In this document: one piece after another, positions 52,742-63,463 of the stretch
Numbering within the stretch: position 1 is the first letter of the stretch
Layout of the letters: every line of letters begins with the position of its first letter
Source of the DNA: Mariprofundus sp. KV
Lineage (GTDB): Bacteria; Pseudomonadota; Zetaproteobacteria; Mariprofundales; Mariprofundaceae
Length of the DNA stretch: 64,000 nt
Assembly (NCBI RefSeq): GCF_013387475.1
Contig: NZ_VWNB01000001.1
Coordinates: 214,559 to 278,558 of the forward strand
Direction: 5' to 3'
Notes under the pieces: model-generated
What the model saw: only the letters and a program-made list of their open reading frames with translations
What the model was told of the DNA's origin: nothing
Database searches by the model: none
Translations under genes and position numbers: made by a program

Positions 52742-54839
52742 GTTAAACAGCGCCCAGCAGCAGGCAACCTCTGCAGGTGACGGCCCGCAGCTGATTCTGG
52801 CAGGCGCGGGCTCAGGTAAAACGCGCACCATTGTTCACCGCATTGGCCATCTTATTGCCGAGCGTGGTTTTGCCCCGCACCGGATACTCGCTGTCACCTT
52901 TACCAACAAAGCCGCAGCCGAGCTTAAGGCGCGCCTCTCCATGCTGATCGGTGATGATGGTGGCGGTGTAACCTCCGGCACCTTTCATGCACTCTCTCTG
53001 CGCTTTCTGCGTCGCTATGCCGATGCGCTCGGTTTCCCGCGCTCCTTTCAGGTGATCGACTCCGATGATCAGAAGGCACTGGTCAAACGGCTGCTGAAAG
53101 CACGCAATATTGCCACAGATCGGCTGCACCCCAACTACCTGATCGGCTGGATCGAACACTGCAAACATGCAGGGCTGACTCCGTCCCAGGCGCCTGAACA
53201 TGGCTGGAACGGTATCGATATGCGCGAGCTCTACGCTGAGTACCAGGCTCAGCTCAAACAGCATGAACGCATGGATTTCTCTGATCTGATTCTCAATGTC
53301 GTGCTGCTGATGCGCGAGCATGCTGATATTGCCGAAGCGCTGCGCAGCCGCTTTGATCATGTGCTGGTGGATGAGTATCAGGATACCAACCCGATCCAGC
53401 ATGAGTGGCTGATGCTGCTCTGCAGCGGACACCGTAATCTGACCGTGGTCGGTGATGATGATCAGAGCATCTATGGCTGGCGCGGCGCTGATGTCTCGCA
53501 CATTCTTGATTTCGAACGTCACTGGAGTGGTGCAGGTCTGCACCGGCTGGAGGAGAACTACCGCTCCTCCGCCGCCATCCTTGAGCTGGCCAATGCGGTG
53601 ATCAGTGAAAATGCTGATCGCCATGAAAAAGTGTTGAAAGCAACCCTGGAACAGGGCGATAGGCCGCAGTGGAAGGTGTGTAACGATGATTACGATGAGG
53701 CGCGCCGCATCGCAGCTCAGCTCGATCGCTGGCGCAGCCACGGTTATCCGTGGAGTGAGATGGCCATCCTCTTCCGCTCCAATCGCCAGTCGCTGGTGCT
53801 GGAGCAGGTGCTGCGTGAATCGCAAATCCCCTACCGCATGATCGGCGGTGTCGGCTTCTTCGAACGCATGGAGATCAAGGATGCACTGGCCTACTGGTCA
53901 CTGCTGAACGGCTGCGGCGATGCGCTGCAGCTGCTGCGCATCTGCAACAGACCCAAACGCGGGCTTGGCCTGAAGGGACAGGAGCAGTTGATGGCGATGG
54001 TTGCATCATCAGGACTGAGGGCATGTGACTGGCTGCAATTGATCGCCAGTGGCGGCGCTGAAGGGGCAGCCAAAAAGGTGGAGCCCATCGCCGCCCTGAT
54101 GCAATCACTGCAGCATGACCTGGATGAGATGCCTGATCGCGGCATGAATCTCATACTGCAGGAGTCCGGTTACCTGAAGAGCATCGAGGCGCTCGGAGAG
54201 ATCGAAGCTGCTTCCCGCCTGGAGAACATAAGGACGCTGCAGGAGTATATCGAGATGTCGATGGCACTGGGCTTAACACCGGTGGAGTTCATGGATCGGG
54301 CAGCCCTTCTGCAGAGCAGTGAAGAGATGCATCGCGACGATAACAGTGAAGAGCCTGACGCTGTCTCCATGATGAGTCTGCACCGCGCCAAGGGGCTGGA
54401 GTTCGACTGTGTCATTCTGCCCGGTGTTGAGGAGGGGCAGCTGCCGCATCAGCGCGCCCTTGATGAGGGAATATCGGGTATCGCAGAGGAGCGCAGACTG
54501 CTTTATGTCGGCATCACCCGTGCCCGTAAACATCTGCTGCTCACCTCAGCCCGACTGCGCCGCATGTTCGGCGAGTCGCACTATCCGCTACCCAGCCGCT
54601 TTATCAAACAGCTCTCGCCAGAGATTCTCGGCCAGGAGAATCCAGCCCCTGCAGCAACCAACAGTGCAGCCACATCCGGCGGCATCACTATCGGCAGCAG
54701 TGTCATGCATCCGAGCTTCGGCGATGGTGTCATCCTCTCCCTTGAGGGCTCGGGTGATGCATCACGTGTATCCGTGCAGTTCAAACGTGCCGGCATCAAA
54801 CGACTGATGCTCAAATACGCCGCTTTAGTGCCCATTTAA
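52734..54839 (+). CDS. UvrD/PcrA/Rep-type superfamily 1 DNA helicase
   Basis: The 701-residue helicase has the Q-motif LNSAQQQAT, Walker A AGAGSGKT, motif Ia TFTNKAAAELKAR, motif II DEYQDTN, motif III GDDDQSIYGWRGA, motif IV ENYRSS, motif V MSLHRAKGLEFD and motif VI YVGITRARK. It unwinds 3' to 5' and acts in repair or replication restart. The length and C-terminal Tudor-like segment fit UvrD/PcrA. GTG 52734 is favoured over GTG 52728 because ggggag lies 7 bases upstream. Translational coupling to the CLC gene is odd but clear. Confidence 0.9.
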   Translation: MSELNSAQQQATSAGDGPQLILAGAGSGKTRTIVHRIGHLIAERGFAPHRILAVTFTNKAAAELKARLSMLIGDDGGGVTSGTFHALSLRFLRRYADALGFPRSFQVIDSDDQKALVKRLLKARNIATDRLHPNYLIGWIEHCKHAGLTPSQAPEHGWNGIDMRELYAEYQAQLKQHERMDFSDLILNVVLLMREHADIAEALRSRFDHVLVDEYQDTNPIQHEWLMLLCSGHRNLTVVGDDDQSIYGWRGADVSHILDFERHWSGAGLHRLEENYRSSAAILELANAVISENADRHEKVLKATLEQGDRPQWKVCNDDYDEARRIAAQLDRWRSHGYPWSEMAILFRSNRQSLVLEQVLRESQIPYRMIGGVGFFERMEIKDALAYWSLLNGCGDALQLLRICNRPKRGLGLKGQEQLMAMVASSGLRACDWLQLIASGGAEGAAKKVEPIAALMQSLQHDLDEMPDRGMNLILQESGYLKSIEALGEIEAASRLENIRTLQEYIEMSMALGLTPVEFMDRAALLQSSEEMHRDDNSEEPDAVSMMSLHRAKGLEFDCVILPGVEEGQLPHQRALDEGISGIAEERRLLYVGITRARKHLLLTSARLRRMFGESHYPLPSRFIKQLSPEILGQENPAPAATNSAATSGGITIGSSVMHPSFGDGVILSLEGSGDASRVSVQFKRAGIKRLMLKYAALVPI

Positions 54840-54861
54840 TAAATAGATAGAAGGGGAAACC

Positions 54862-55206
54862 ATGAGTCTGAAAATCTACCATAATCCACGTTGCAGCAAG
54901 TCACGGCAGACACTTGCTCTGATCAAAGAGCAGGGCTTTGAACCTGAGGTTATCGAATACCTCAACACACCGCCGAGTGCAGCGGAACTGGATCAGATAC
55001 TGACCATGCTCGATATGGAGCCGGAGGCGCTTATGCGCAAAGGCGAGGCTGACTACAGGGAGTATATCAAAGGTAAATCGCTGGATCGTGCCGAGGCTAT
55101 TGCACTGATGTTATCCTACCCGAAGGTAATTGAGCGCCCGATTGTCATCCATGACGACAAAGCCGCCATAGGCAGACCTCCCGAGAGTGTGCTCGATATT
55201 TTATAA
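54862..55206 (+). CDS. arsC: ArsC-family glutaredoxin-dependent arsenate reductase
   Basis: The 114-residue protein has the active Cys 12 in HNPRCSKSRQTL and Arg residues in LMRKGE, IERPIV and IGRPPE that match the three Arg of the E. coli ArsC active site. It would reduce arsenate with glutathione and glutaredoxin. No arsR, arsB or acr3 gene is adjacent, so a Spx/YffB-like thiol role is a weaker option. A strong terminator follows. Confidence 0.85.
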   Translation: MSLKIYHNPRCSKSRQTLALIKEQGFEPEVIEYLNTPPSAAELDQILTMLDMEPEALMRKGEADYREYIKGKSLDRAEAIALMLSYPKVIERPIVIHDDKAAIGRPPESVLDIL

Positions 55207-55211
55207 GCATA

Positions 55212-55238
55212 AAAAAGCCCGGGAAACCCGGGCTTTTT
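55212..55238 (+). terminator. Intrinsic terminator after arsC-like gene
   Basis: A 12-bp stem (aaaaagcccggg / cccgggcttttt) with loop aaa lies 5 bases after the stop. It is symmetric and could also stop transcripts from the convergent recQ. Confidence 0.92.
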
Positions 55239-55331
55239 ATTGATTTACAACGCTTCCTTGTGCTTCTAATGAGACGAATCAAGGCATGAGAAGCGACGCT
55301 TAACGCCAAATAGGCCAATCCTGATCGCAGC

Positions 55332-57500
55332 TTATGCGACGCCGATTGCTTCTCGCCAGGCCAGTATCAGTCGGAATTCATCGTTATCGAGATCGACAGT
55401 AAGATCACGTTTAATCTCGGTCAGCGATGCGTAGGGATCGGCATCATCCAGCTCAGCCATGATCGTATCAAAGTCTTCGCCAATCAGCCCCGGCACATCG
55501 ATATACTGTCCGGCTCGAATAATCGCCACGTAATGCTTGAGTACTGTCGCCCGGCTAACACCCTGCTCAGCAGCAATCTCATCAATCGACATGCCACCCT
55601 TGCGCTGCAGCGACAGGGTATAGGTCTGTGTCTCGTTCAGGCCCGGCCCTTTGGCAATCAGCTTGGGAATATCCTTACCACCCACGCTCTCCAGTGCACC
55701 ATCGTTCTTCTCGACATGCTCCTTGATCTGCTTAATGAACGCAGCGCCATAAGCCTCAAGTTTGCGCTGGCCGACACCACTGATGGTGCGCATGGCATCA
55801 TCATCGGTCGGTTTACGCTGAGAGAGCTCGGTTAGCGTCACATCACTGAACACCACATGCGGCGGCAGATCCTCTTTCTCGGCAATGCTCTCTCTGAGCT
55901 TGACCAGCTTCTTGAACAGCGGCTCGTCTCGAGGGGTACCCAGACGTTTGAACTGACGTTTAATACCCGGCTGATACTTGGCCAGAATGATCGGATCACC
56001 GATTCCGATATGCTCGGCTTTCTTCGTCGCCAGCATGGCGGCACGCTTGGAAACGTCCTGGATAAAGTAACCGTGATGCACAAGCTGACGCAGAATAGAG
56101 GTCCACTCATCGGCATTCAGGTCTGAACCTGTACCATGACTCTTGAGTTTATCATGCTTGTTTTCACGGATACGGGCGTTGGTGGAGCCGCGCAGTACGT
56201 CGACAATATAACCCATGCCGAAGTGGCCTTTCACTTCGCGCACACAATCCAGTGCAGCCTGAGCAAATTCGGTTGCATCATAGGTTGCAGGCGGATCAAG
56301 GCAGATATCGCAGTTGCCACATGACTCATCGAGCGCTTCACCAAAGTAACCGAGCAGCACGCGACGACGACAGGTGAGCGCCTCGGAGAAGGCCACCATA
56401 CTGTTGAGTTTGTGCACCTCAACGCGGCGCTGATCGATATTTTCAACATTCTCAATCAGGCGTCGTACCAGATTCACATCGCCGGAGCCGTAGAGCATCA
56501 ACGCTTCCGACTCCAGACCATCACGACCGGCACGGCCTGTCTCCTGGTAGTAGGACTCAATACTTTTCGGCAGATCATGATGGATCACAAAACGGACATT
56601 GGGTTTATCCACACCCATACCGAAGGCGATGGTCGCCACAATCACTTTGATACGGTCACGCAGGAAATCATCCTGCACCTTTTCACGTGAGCGACCCGGA
56701 ATACCGGCGTGGTAGGCAGCAGCACTGATGCCGTGGCGCTGCAGATTCACGGCCAGATCCTCCACCCGTTTACGCGACAGGCAGTAGATCACACCGGAGG
56801 CATTAGGCCAGCCCTCCAGGAACTGTAGAATCTGGGTCAGTGGCTGACGCTTCTCGGCCACCAGATAGCGGATATTGGGGCGATCAAAGCTGGCCACAAA
56901 ACGCGGTGCTTTAGTCAGCTGCAGACGTTCACTGATATCTTCACGGGTATGCTCATCAGCTGTTGCAGTCAGCGCCAGCATCGGCACATCTGGGAAGATT
57001 TCACGCAGCTCACCCAAGCGCACATATTCAGGGCGGAAATCGTGACCCCACTGTGAAACACAGTGCGCCTCATCCACAGCAAACATGGAGATCTTCACCT
57101 TCTCCAGCTTCTGCAAAAAACTCTTGGAGAGCAATCGCTCAGGCGCCACGTAAAGCAGGTCAAGATTACCGGACTCGAAACGTTCCAGCACATCCTTGGC
57201 ATCGGCAGCTTTCAGTGATGAGTTGTAATAGGCGGCTTTGACACCGCAGGCGGTCAGTGCATCCACCTGATCTTTCATCAGAGAGATCAGTGGTGAAACA
57301 ACAATACCCGTACCTTCACGCATGATAGCCGGGATCTGATAACAGATCGATTTACCACCACCTGTTGGCATCAGCACAAAGGCATCCTTGCCATCAATCA
57401 GGTTACAGATGATCTCCTCCTGCATAGGGCGGAACTCATCGTAGCCAAATATATCCTTGAGAACTTTTCTGGTTTCTTCTTTTACCTTCTTTGTAGCCAT
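55332..57500 (-). CDS. recQ: ATP-dependent DNA helicase RecQ
   Basis: The 722-residue helicase has Walker [13 protein letters not shown], the DEAH box and aromatic loop [18 protein letters not shown], motif VI ([10 protein letters not shown]), an RQC domain with zinc Cys ([23 protein letters not shown]), an HRDC domain (about 510-590) and a C-terminal helix-turn-helix (HTH_40-like; [19 protein letters not shown]). It unwinds DNA 3' to 5' in recombination and repair. ATG 57500 follows aggaagg. It is convergent with the arsC-like gene. Confidence 0.94.
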   Translation of the reverse strand: MATKKVKEETRKVLKDIFGYDEFRPMQEEIICNLIDGKDAFVLMPTGGGKSICYQIPAIMREGTGIVVSPLISLMKDQVDALTACGVKAAYYNSSLKAADAKDVLERFESGNLDLLYVAPERLLSKSFLQKLEKVKISMFAVDEAHCVSQWGHDFRPEYVRLGELREIFPDVPMLALTATADEHTREDISERLQLTKAPRFVASFDRPNIRYLVAEKRQPLTQILQFLEGWPNASGVIYCLSRKRVEDLAVNLQRHGISAAAYHAGIPGRSREKVQDDFLRDRIKVIVATIAFGMGVDKPNVRFVIHHDLPKSIESYYQETGRAGRDGLESEALMLYGSGDVNLVRRLIENVENIDQRRVEVHKLNSMVAFSEALTCRRRVLLGYFGEALDESCGNCDICLDPPATYDATEFAQAALDCVREVKGHFGMGYIVDVLRGSTNARIRENKHDKLKSHGTGSDLNADEWTSILRQLVHHGYFIQDVSKRAAMLATKKAEHIGIGDPIILAKYQPGIKRQFKRLGTPRDEPLFKKLVKLRESIAEKEDLPPHVVFSDVTLTELSQRKPTDDDAMRTISGVGQRKLEAYGAAFIKQIKEHVEKNDGALESVGGKDIPKLIAKGPGLNETQTYTLSLQRKGGMSIDEIAAEQGVSRATVLKHYVAIIRAGQYIDVPGLIGEDFDTIMAELDDADPYASLTEIKRDLTVDLDNDEFRLILAWREAIGVA

Positions 57501-57761
57501 TTCCTTCCTCTTGCAACCAGCTCTCTGCTGGGCTGCATGTCGATTGCCAGAACTGAAATTTCCGGTCTTTATCACTCAATGTAAGTGTTAATTTGAGAAC
57601 CCGTCCATGGGATTAATCACTGCCATTTTCAGCTTCCTATTATTATTTCATCACGGATCAGCATTCTTGGCAACTGTTTTGAGTGGAGCATGGCATCATA
57701 CGCCTCTCTTAATGCAGTGTCTTTGACCAATTCAGCATAGCGAAGCCATCGAACTTATTGC

Positions 57762-58547
57762 ATGATTAGACACATGAACTCCTCTGCACTTGAAGGTAAA
57801 CGCATTCTGCTGACGCGTGCTGCTCACCAGCTGGGCAGCATCGAGAAGATGGTGCGCGCCAGCGCTGCTATACCGATCCCTTTTCCATGCCTTGAGCTGC
57901 AGGTGAATACCGATGCGCTCAAGCAGGGTGTTGCCATACTTCCGGAGTTCAGTGATCTGCTCTTTACCAGCGCCAATGGTGTGCTCGCGCTGGCCAGCTT
58001 CTGTCATGAGCAGAATCGCACCTTGAAAAGCACGCTGGCCGGCAAACGCATTGCCGCAGTGGGTGACAGAACAGCTGCTGCACTCGCAGCACTGGATATC
58101 AGTGTTGATATCATCCCGGAGATCGCGTCACAGGATGGTTTGATTGCCGCGTATAGCGAACATGGCCTGCCTGCACAGCTGCTCTTCTTCCGGGCTAAAG
58201 AGGGCAGAGAGAAGCTCGCGGAGGCACTGGAGCAGCAGGGAACTGTTGTCAAAATGGTAGAAGCCTATAACACCGTCTGTCCTGATGCTGATGCTACTGA
58301 AACCGTTGCCCTGCTAGCCGCTGGTCAGATTGATGCCGTGCTTCTGGGCAGCACAAAAACCGCCCGCCACTACCTGCAGCGCATTCATTCCAATGAGCTT
58401 GCCAATCGCCCTGTCGTAGTCGTTATCAGTCAATTCATGGCAGAGGAGACCGAACAACTCGGCTTGCACGTGCAGGTTGTGGCAAAAAGCGCTAGTTTTG
58501 ACTCCATGCTCGATGGTTTGGCTGAGTATTTTGAATCTAATCCCTGA
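57762..58547 (+). CDS. hemD: Uroporphyrinogen-III synthase
   Basis: The 261-residue protein has the variable HemD pattern: [65 protein letters not shown] and [14 protein letters not shown]. It cyclises hydroxymethylbilane to uroporphyrinogen III. The start may be ATG 57762 or 57774. It is first in a hemD-hemB-hemX-hemY cluster; hemC is absent. The gap to recQ (57501-57761) should carry both divergent promoters. Confidence 0.85.
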   Translation: MIRHMNSSALEGKRILLTRAAHQLGSIEKMVRASAAIPIPFPCLELQVNTDALKQGVAILPEFSDLLFTSANGVLALASFCHEQNRTLKSTLAGKRIAAVGDRTAAALAALDISVDIIPEIASQDGLIAAYSEHGLPAQLLFFRAKEGREKLAEALEQQGTVVKMVEAYNTVCPDADATETVALLAAGQIDAVLLGSTKTARHYLQRIHSNELANRPVVVVISQFMAEETEQLGLHVQVVAKSASFDSMLDGLAEYFESNP

Positions 58548-58561
58548 AGAGGTGCCCTCTT

Positions 58562-59551
58562 ATGTCCCTGCCTGATCTGATTGTCCGTCCCCGCCGCCTG
58601 CGCAGAAGCGCGACCATGCGCCGAATGGTGAGCGAGACAACACTCTCTGCAGACGATTTTATCTACCCGATTTTTGTTGATGAGACCATCGACTCACCGC
58701 GTGAAGTGAAAAGTATGCCGGGTGTCTCCCGCATTCCGCTCTCTATGGTTGGCGAGATGACTCAGCAAGTAGCGGCGCTCGGTATTCCGGGCATTATCCT
58801 GTTCGGCATACCGGCAGAGAAAGATGCCATCGGCTCCGGCGGCTGGGATGATAATGGTATTGTGCAGCAGGCGATCCGTGCAGCCAAAGCGGCCAGCCCT
58901 GAAACTTGTGTGATTGCTGATACCTGCTTCTGTGAATACACCGATCACGGCCACTGTGGCGTACTGCATGGCGAAGATGTTGATAACGATGAGACCCTGC
59001 TCAACCTGCAGAAGGAGGCCGCCTCCTATGCCCGGGCCGGTGTCGATATTGTTGCGCCCTCCGGCATGATGGACGGCATGATCTCGGCCATCCGCGCCGG
59101 GCTGGATGAGGCAGGCTTCAAGAATATTCCTATTATGTCCTATGCGGTTAAATATGCCTCCGGCTATTTCGGACCGTTCCGCGATGCTGCCGACTCCACC
59201 CCGAGTTTTGGTGATCGGGCCACCTATCAGATGGATCCGGCCAACCGCCGCGAAGCGTTGAAAGAGGCGTGGCTCGATATTGAAGAGGGCGCAGACATGC
59301 TGATGGTCAAACCCGGACTGGCTTATATGGATATCATTCGCGAAGTAAAAGATGCGACCAATGTGCCTATGGCGGTGTACAATGTCTCCGGTGAATATGC
59401 GATGGTGAAAGCTGCTGCAGCCAATGGCTGGATCGATGAGAAGCGCGTTGTACTGGAAACAATGCTAAGCTTTAAACGTGCCGGTGCGGATCTGATCCTC
59501 TCCTACCATGCGCTGGACGTGGCACGCTGGCTGAAGGAAGATAAGGGATAA
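58562..59551 (+). CDS. hemB: Delta-aminolevulinic acid dehydratase
   Basis: The 329-residue enzyme joins two aminolevulinate molecules to porphobilinogen. The zinc-type Cys cluster [12 protein letters not shown], the Schiff-base Lys regions ([20 protein letters not shown], with key SYAVKYAS; and [10 protein letters not shown]) and DLILSYHA are visible. The three Cys indicate a zinc-dependent active site. It starts 14 bases after hemD, and its stop shares one base with the hemX start. Confidence 0.96.
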   Translation: MSLPDLIVRPRRLRRSATMRRMVSETTLSADDFIYPIFVDETIDSPREVKSMPGVSRIPLSMVGEMTQQVAALGIPGIILFGIPAEKDAIGSGGWDDNGIVQQAIRAAKAASPETCVIADTCFCEYTDHGHCGVLHGEDVDNDETLLNLQKEAASYARAGVDIVAPSGMMDGMISAIRAGLDEAGFKNIPIMSYAVKYASGYFGPFRDAADSTPSFGDRATYQMDPANRREALKEAWLDIEEGADMLMVKPGLAYMDIIREVKDATNVPMAVYNVSGEYAMVKAAAANGWIDEKRVVLETMLSFKRAGADLILSYHALDVARWLKEDKG

Positions 59552-60558
59552 TGGAGAACGAAAAAGATATGTCCGAGAAGAAGAGCGAGGCTGAGATCGT
59601 CATCTCTGCCGCCCCGTCTGAAGCGACGGCCAGCGAAGACAAACCCTCTGGTGGTCTGGCCAGGTTTGCCGGTTTTATCATACTGGTTCTTATCATTATC
59701 GGTGGCGGACTAGCCGCCAATGGTCAGCTAATGCCGCTGCTTGAATCACTGCAGGCGAAGTTTGCCAGCCAGCAGAGCTCTGAGCCTGAAGTTGTGGTCA
59801 GTGAACCTGAAAACGCTCCGCTCTATCAACCTGCTCCGCAGCCTGAGCCTGAAGTTGTCGCTGCCAGCAGCAAAGCTGCCGCATCTGCAGAGGCGGAGGC
59901 GCTTGTCTCAACCATCGAGCAGCTGCGCAGTGAACTGCAGAGCATGGAAGCGTCACAACGCTCGCTGCAACACGGCCTGATCGAACAGCAGAGAATGAAC
60001 CTGCAGGTACGCCTGCGCTGGATTACTGATCCGGCCAGCAGGGCACCCCAAATTCAACTGGCGTGGGAGGAGATCTCGCTGCTGCCGGGACTGAGCAGTG
60101 AGCAGCGCAGTCAGGCAGAATCGATGCAGTCGCTGGCCCGTGCCACAGTGCAAAGCCTGCGTGACTGGCAGGCCTCGCTGCAGAAATGGGCTGATACGCT
60201 CACCACACCTGTGCATGAAGATATTATCCCAACCCCTGAACATCCGTGGCTGGCCTGGATTACCGGACAGTTTCACCTGCGTCAGGCACCCACGCAGGAG
60301 GCCCGTCGCCTCGGCTCTCTGCGGGAACGGCTTCTCGATGCATCGCGTTCTCTGACACTTGAGAAGTGGCCGAGTGATGGTGAGTGGCAGAGCCTGCATG
60401 CTGAGCTTCTGCTGCAGGTTAAAGCGATGCATGGGCAGAGTAGTGAAACTGCCACCGATCTTGGTCTGCCGGAGAACTTCGCAGCCATCAGGAAAGATCT
60501 GCATACACTGCGTGAAAGCGCCCGACTCTGGCCCCAGGCCCCTCAAGGAGAGTATTAA
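59551..60558 (+). CDS. hemX: HemX-like membrane protein
   Basis: The 335-residue protein has a charged cytosolic start (1-30), one membrane helix (about 33-52), an Ala/Glu-rich linker with coiled coil (100-150) and a periplasmic-side domain. The pattern, including RLRWITDPASRAP and the position between hem genes, matches HemX, a companion of HemY that is not a methyltransferase despite database naming. ATG 59551 overlaps the hemB stop by 1 base; ATG 59569 is an alternative. Confidence 0.78.
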   Translation: MENEKDMSEKKSEAEIVISAAPSEATASEDKPSGGLARFAGFIILVLIIIGGGLAANGQLMPLLESLQAKFASQQSSEPEVVVSEPENAPLYQPAPQPEPEVVAASSKAAASAEAEALVSTIEQLRSELQSMEASQRSLQHGLIEQQRMNLQVRLRWITDPASRAPQIQLAWEEISLLPGLSSEQRSQAESMQSLARATVQSLRDWQASLQKWADTLTTPVHEDIIPTPEHPWLAWITGQFHLRQAPTQEARRLGSLRERLLDASRSLTLEKWPSDGEWQSLHAELLLQVKAMHGQSSETATDLGLPENFAAIRKDLHTLRESARLWPQAPQGEY

Positions 60559-61691
60559 TGCGCCTTGTTCTCCTGCTTATAATCGCACTGGCAACCGCTG
60601 TTGCCCTGATCGCATTCCCCAACATTGCTGATCAGCATCTCCGCATTGAAGCCTTCGGCTGGATTTTTGAAACCCGCCAGGGTGCATTCCTCATCGCGCT
60701 GTTTGCACTGCTGCTTATTATCGGCCTGCTGCGCGCCATTGTTGGCGCCATCTTCTCAGGCCCGGGCACTCTCTGGCGCTCGGTTCGCATGGGCAGCCGT
60801 AAACGCCGGGAGAAAAAGCTGCGTGAAGGTTTGAGTCAGTGGCTCGATAACCGTGGTGATTTCGGTATTAAATCGATCAAACGTGCCAGGGGTGTACTGC
60901 CTGACTGGACGATGGATATGCTTAAAGTGCTGGCTATTCCTGCCAAGGATCAGCAGGTAGACAGTGAGCAGAAGGATGCACTGGTCACGGTACTTGCTGC
61001 ACGCATTGCCACTGATCCATCCGCCCACCAGAAACCCGATCTTGCTACCCGCAAAGCCCATATCGATGCATGGCTGCATCTGCACCCCGGTGCTCCGCTG
61101 GCCATCAGCCGCAAAGCTGATATTGCCGAAGAGGAGGAGGATTGGCGTGGCCTTGTCTCACTGCTTGAAGAGGAGTGGAAGCAGGGACACCGCTCATCCC
61201 ATTCGGTAAAACCACGCCTTGCCATGGCTTATATCCGACTCTCGGAAGCAGCGCCTGAGCAGGCTATGACTTATCTGCGCAAGGCTTACCGCCTGCTGCC
61301 GGAAGATAGCGATGTGTTGCTGGCTTATGGCCTGGGTCTGATAGTCTCTGGTGAAGCCCCTACTGCTTCCCGTCTCTGGTTTGCACACCTGGAGAAGCAT
61401 GATGCTCCCGATATCGCTGACGCCCTGCTCAGCAGCCAGAAACAGGATGCGCTGCGCGCCTATCGCAAACTTGAATCACGCAAAGAGAGCGAGATGAACC
61501 TCTCTGAGCGCTGGCTGCGTGCTGAACTCGCCCATGCCGCCAAACTCGACGGCCTCGCTTTTGAGCAGATGCTTGCGCTGGCTGAAAGCGGCGACTGTTC
61601 TGATGCGTGGCAGAGTCTGGCGCACTGGTACAGTGAAGCAGGTGATTTCGAGAATGCTGCCAACGCATATAAACGTGCGTTAGAAGTCTGA
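60558..61691 (+). CDS. hemY: HemY-like protein with TPR repeats
   Basis: The 377-residue protein has two N-terminal membrane helices (about 2-20 and 38-60), the HemY N domain and TPR-like helices in the C-terminal half (AYIRLSEAAPEQAMTYLRKAY and GDFENAANAYKRAL). Proteobacterial HemY of this type (not protoporphyrinogen oxidase) assists tetrapyrrole enzymes. It is last in the hem cluster and overlaps hemX by 1 base. A terminator follows. Confidence 0.85.
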   Translation: MRLVLLLIIALATAVALIAFPNIADQHLRIEAFGWIFETRQGAFLIALFALLLIIGLLRAIVGAIFSGPGTLWRSVRMGSRKRREKKLREGLSQWLDNRGDFGIKSIKRARGVLPDWTMDMLKVLAIPAKDQQVDSEQKDALVTVLAARIATDPSAHQKPDLATRKAHIDAWLHLHPGAPLAISRKADIAEEEEDWRGLVSLLEEEWKQGHRSSHSVKPRLAMAYIRLSEAAPEQAMTYLRKAYRLLPEDSDVLLAYGLGLIVSGEAPTASRLWFAHLEKHDAPDIADALLSSQKQDALRAYRKLESRKESEMNLSERWLRAELAHAAKLDGLAFEQMLALAESGDCSDAWQSLAHWYSEAGDFENAANAYKRALEV

Positions 61692-61768
61692 TAGTGTTGT
61701 AACTTTGACAATCTCGCTGAGTCGTCTAAAATAGTTATGCAAGAGATCTCCACCTCTCTCGAGGTGTC

Positions 61769-61805
61769 AGGCGGTTACCGACGGGTAACCGCCTGTTTTA
61801 TTTTA
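61769..61805 (+). terminator. Intrinsic terminator after hemY
   Basis: An 11-bp perfect stem (61769-61779 with 61784-61794) around gacg runs into tgttttatttta. It lies 77 bases after the hemY stop and 24 bases before the next gene. Confidence 0.88.
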
Positions 61806-61828
61806 TCCTGGCAGTCTCCGGAGGGGAT

Positions 61829-62218
61829 GTGAGCGACCAACAACAGTGGCAATCTGTTGCGAAACCGGCCGAAGGCGAAGCTGTCTGCTTTGACCTCAAA
61901 GCCAGAGTCCGCCTCTCCAATGGTGAGCAGGCCGATATCAGCGAACAGGGTTTTCTTATCTGCCATCAAGGCCAGTACCGCGCCTGGAAAAACAGCTGCC
62001 CGCATGCCGGAGCTCCGCTGGACTGGATGCCCGGTCAGTTCTTCTCAGAAGATGGCCAACAGCTTGTCTGCCACGTCCACTTCGCCCATTTCGACCCACT
62101 AACCGGCGACTGCCTCTCCGGCCCCTGCCAACAAAAGGGCCTCTCTCCTGTCAAATTCATTGAGTCCGGCAACATGATTCAGGTTCCTGTTTCGACACAC
62201 CTTGTGGATACAGACTGA
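61829..62218 (+). CDS. Rieske-type [2Fe-2S] protein
   Basis: The 129-residue protein has a Rieske cluster motif: Cys 57 and His 59 (SCPHAGAPLDW) and Cys 81 and His 84 (CHVHFAHFD). The fold matches small ferredoxins of the NirD/dioxygenase type rather than bc1 subunits because the second box lacks the disulfide Cys pair at the usual place. GTG 61829 follows ggagggg. Partners are unknown. Confidence 0.88.
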   Translation: MSDQQQWQSVAKPAEGEAVCFDLKARVRLSNGEQADISEQGFLICHQGQYRAWKNSCPHAGAPLDWMPGQFFSEDGQQLVCHVHFAHFDPLTGDCLSGPCQQKGLSPVKFIESGNMIQVPVSTHLVDTD

Positions 62219-62260
62219 CTAAATCCAACTTCCGCATCTGGCCGAAACTCTCATTGAGGT

Positions 62261-62839
62261 TCATTCACAGGCGCGAGAAAGAAAGTCCATATGATCAACA
62301 CCGAAGAAGAGTTCCGGGCGGCCACTCTCTTTTTTGAGAACAAAGCTGGGGACACCGAATGCGCCAGCCATGAGTGCAGCGTGTGTATTGGCTTCGAAAT
62401 CTTCATTTTGATGTTGCAACCACTCTGCGGGCAACTCTTTTAGAGAGACAACCTGCTCCAGCCAATCCGGTTCGGTTGGATCGATTGAGCCTGACCAGAT
62501 CGATTCGAAGATGGCCAGACAGAATGTCATACGGTCATTACCATTTAGCGCACCGGCAATACGCAGGGCAGGGCGGCTGTCGAAGGTGCCGGGTCGGATC
62601 ATTTTGAAGGGCACTTCCAAACAGGAAGCCCAGCGCTTGAGATCACGCAGGGAGTAGATCGCTTTGTTCTTAATGGTGGCAGGAGAAACATTGCCGGAGA
62701 GGCTCATCAGACGCGGCAGGTTGAGTGGCAACCAATGAACCTCCACCGCATGCTTCTCGGCAAAAGCGGGGATCTGTGTTGCCGCCAGATAGCTGTAGGG
62801 GCTGATAAAGTCGAAATAGAAATCTATACGCTTAGTCAT
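62261..62839 (-). CDS. 2-hydroxychromene-2-carboxylate isomerase-like (DsbA fold)
   Basis: The 192-residue protein begins MTKRIDFYFDFISPYSYLA, where the Ser-Pro-Tyr takes the place of the DsbA CxxC. It has the middle PVPFKMIRP-like EVPFKMIRPGTF and the end GVPSFVLKKESGRPELFFG. Such kappa-class GST-like proteins isomerise naphthalene degradation products using glutathione, but are often of unknown role. It overlaps the upstream thioesterase-like gene by 8 bases. Confidence 0.85.
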   Translation of the reverse strand: MTKRIDFYFDFISPYSYLAATQIPAFAEKHAVEVHWLPLNLPRLMSLSGNVSPATIKNKAIYSLRDLKRWASCLEVPFKMIRPGTFDSRPALRIAGALNGNDRMTFCLAIFESIWSGSIDPTEPDWLEQVVSLKELPAEWLQHQNEDFEANTHAALMAGAFGVPSFVLKKESGRPELFFGVDHMDFLSRACE

Positions 62840-63335
62840 CGTGATGCTCATGTGGCGCGACATACCCTTCCGGGCGAATGGCGACGGTATTGAGGATGCG
62901 TGTGCAGACCTTTCCATCCTCTCGTGTGAACTGCATCTCAAAGGTGGGGGTGGAGCGACCGCTCTCTTTCAGCTCTTTTTCGATCTCGTGAAACTGAGCC
63001 TCATCAAAATCAAAGTGCAGGGTAAGGTCTGAACTGCCGACGCGAATAAAATCTACCTCAAGTTTTTTGGTGGCTACCCGGTAACCGGGGAAGCGTTTCA
63101 GACAGGCCAGCGAGGGGATCGGATCGGCCAGACTGGCCTGATAACCGCCATACATATTGCCTGCAGCATTGGCTGAGAACCAGTTCAGCGGCAGGCGAAT
63201 CCTCACACTGCTCCAGTCTTCTGCCAGCTCATCTATCTTGGCACGCATCAGGAAAAAGGGAGGAAAGAGCTCAAAACGCCTGCGATCTGAGAGGAAGCGC
63301 ATTTTGGCCAAAAGATGTAAGTTACTACGACGCAA
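62832..63335 (-). CDS. DUF4442/hotdog thioesterase-like protein
   Basis: The 167-residue protein has a hotdog-like pattern: RIRLPLNWFSANAAGNMYGGYQASLAD, where NMYGG is typical of DUF4442, and a strand-rich second half. It probably acts on acyl-thioesters, but no catalytic residue can be assigned with confidence. It is first of a two-gene unit with the isomerase-like gene and is divergent from the HxlR regulator, a likely controller. Confidence 0.78.
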   Translation of the reverse strand: MRRSNLHLLAKMRFLSDRRRFELFPPFFLMRAKIDELAEDWSSVRIRLPLNWFSANAAGNMYGGYQASLADPIPSLACLKRFPGYRVATKKLEVDFIRVGSSDLTLHFDFDEAQFHEIEKELKESGRSTPTFEMQFTREDGKVCTRILNTVAIRPEGYVAPHEHHDD

Positions 63336-63463
63336 GGCTTCTCCTCCTATCCATCTCAGCCAGACCGCCAGTTGGTTTACAATGGAAACTCATAAATCCT
63401 TCATAAGTCTCCTTTAGTTACCGTTGTAAGAATGTCAGTATCTATTATAAACCAACATCAAAA

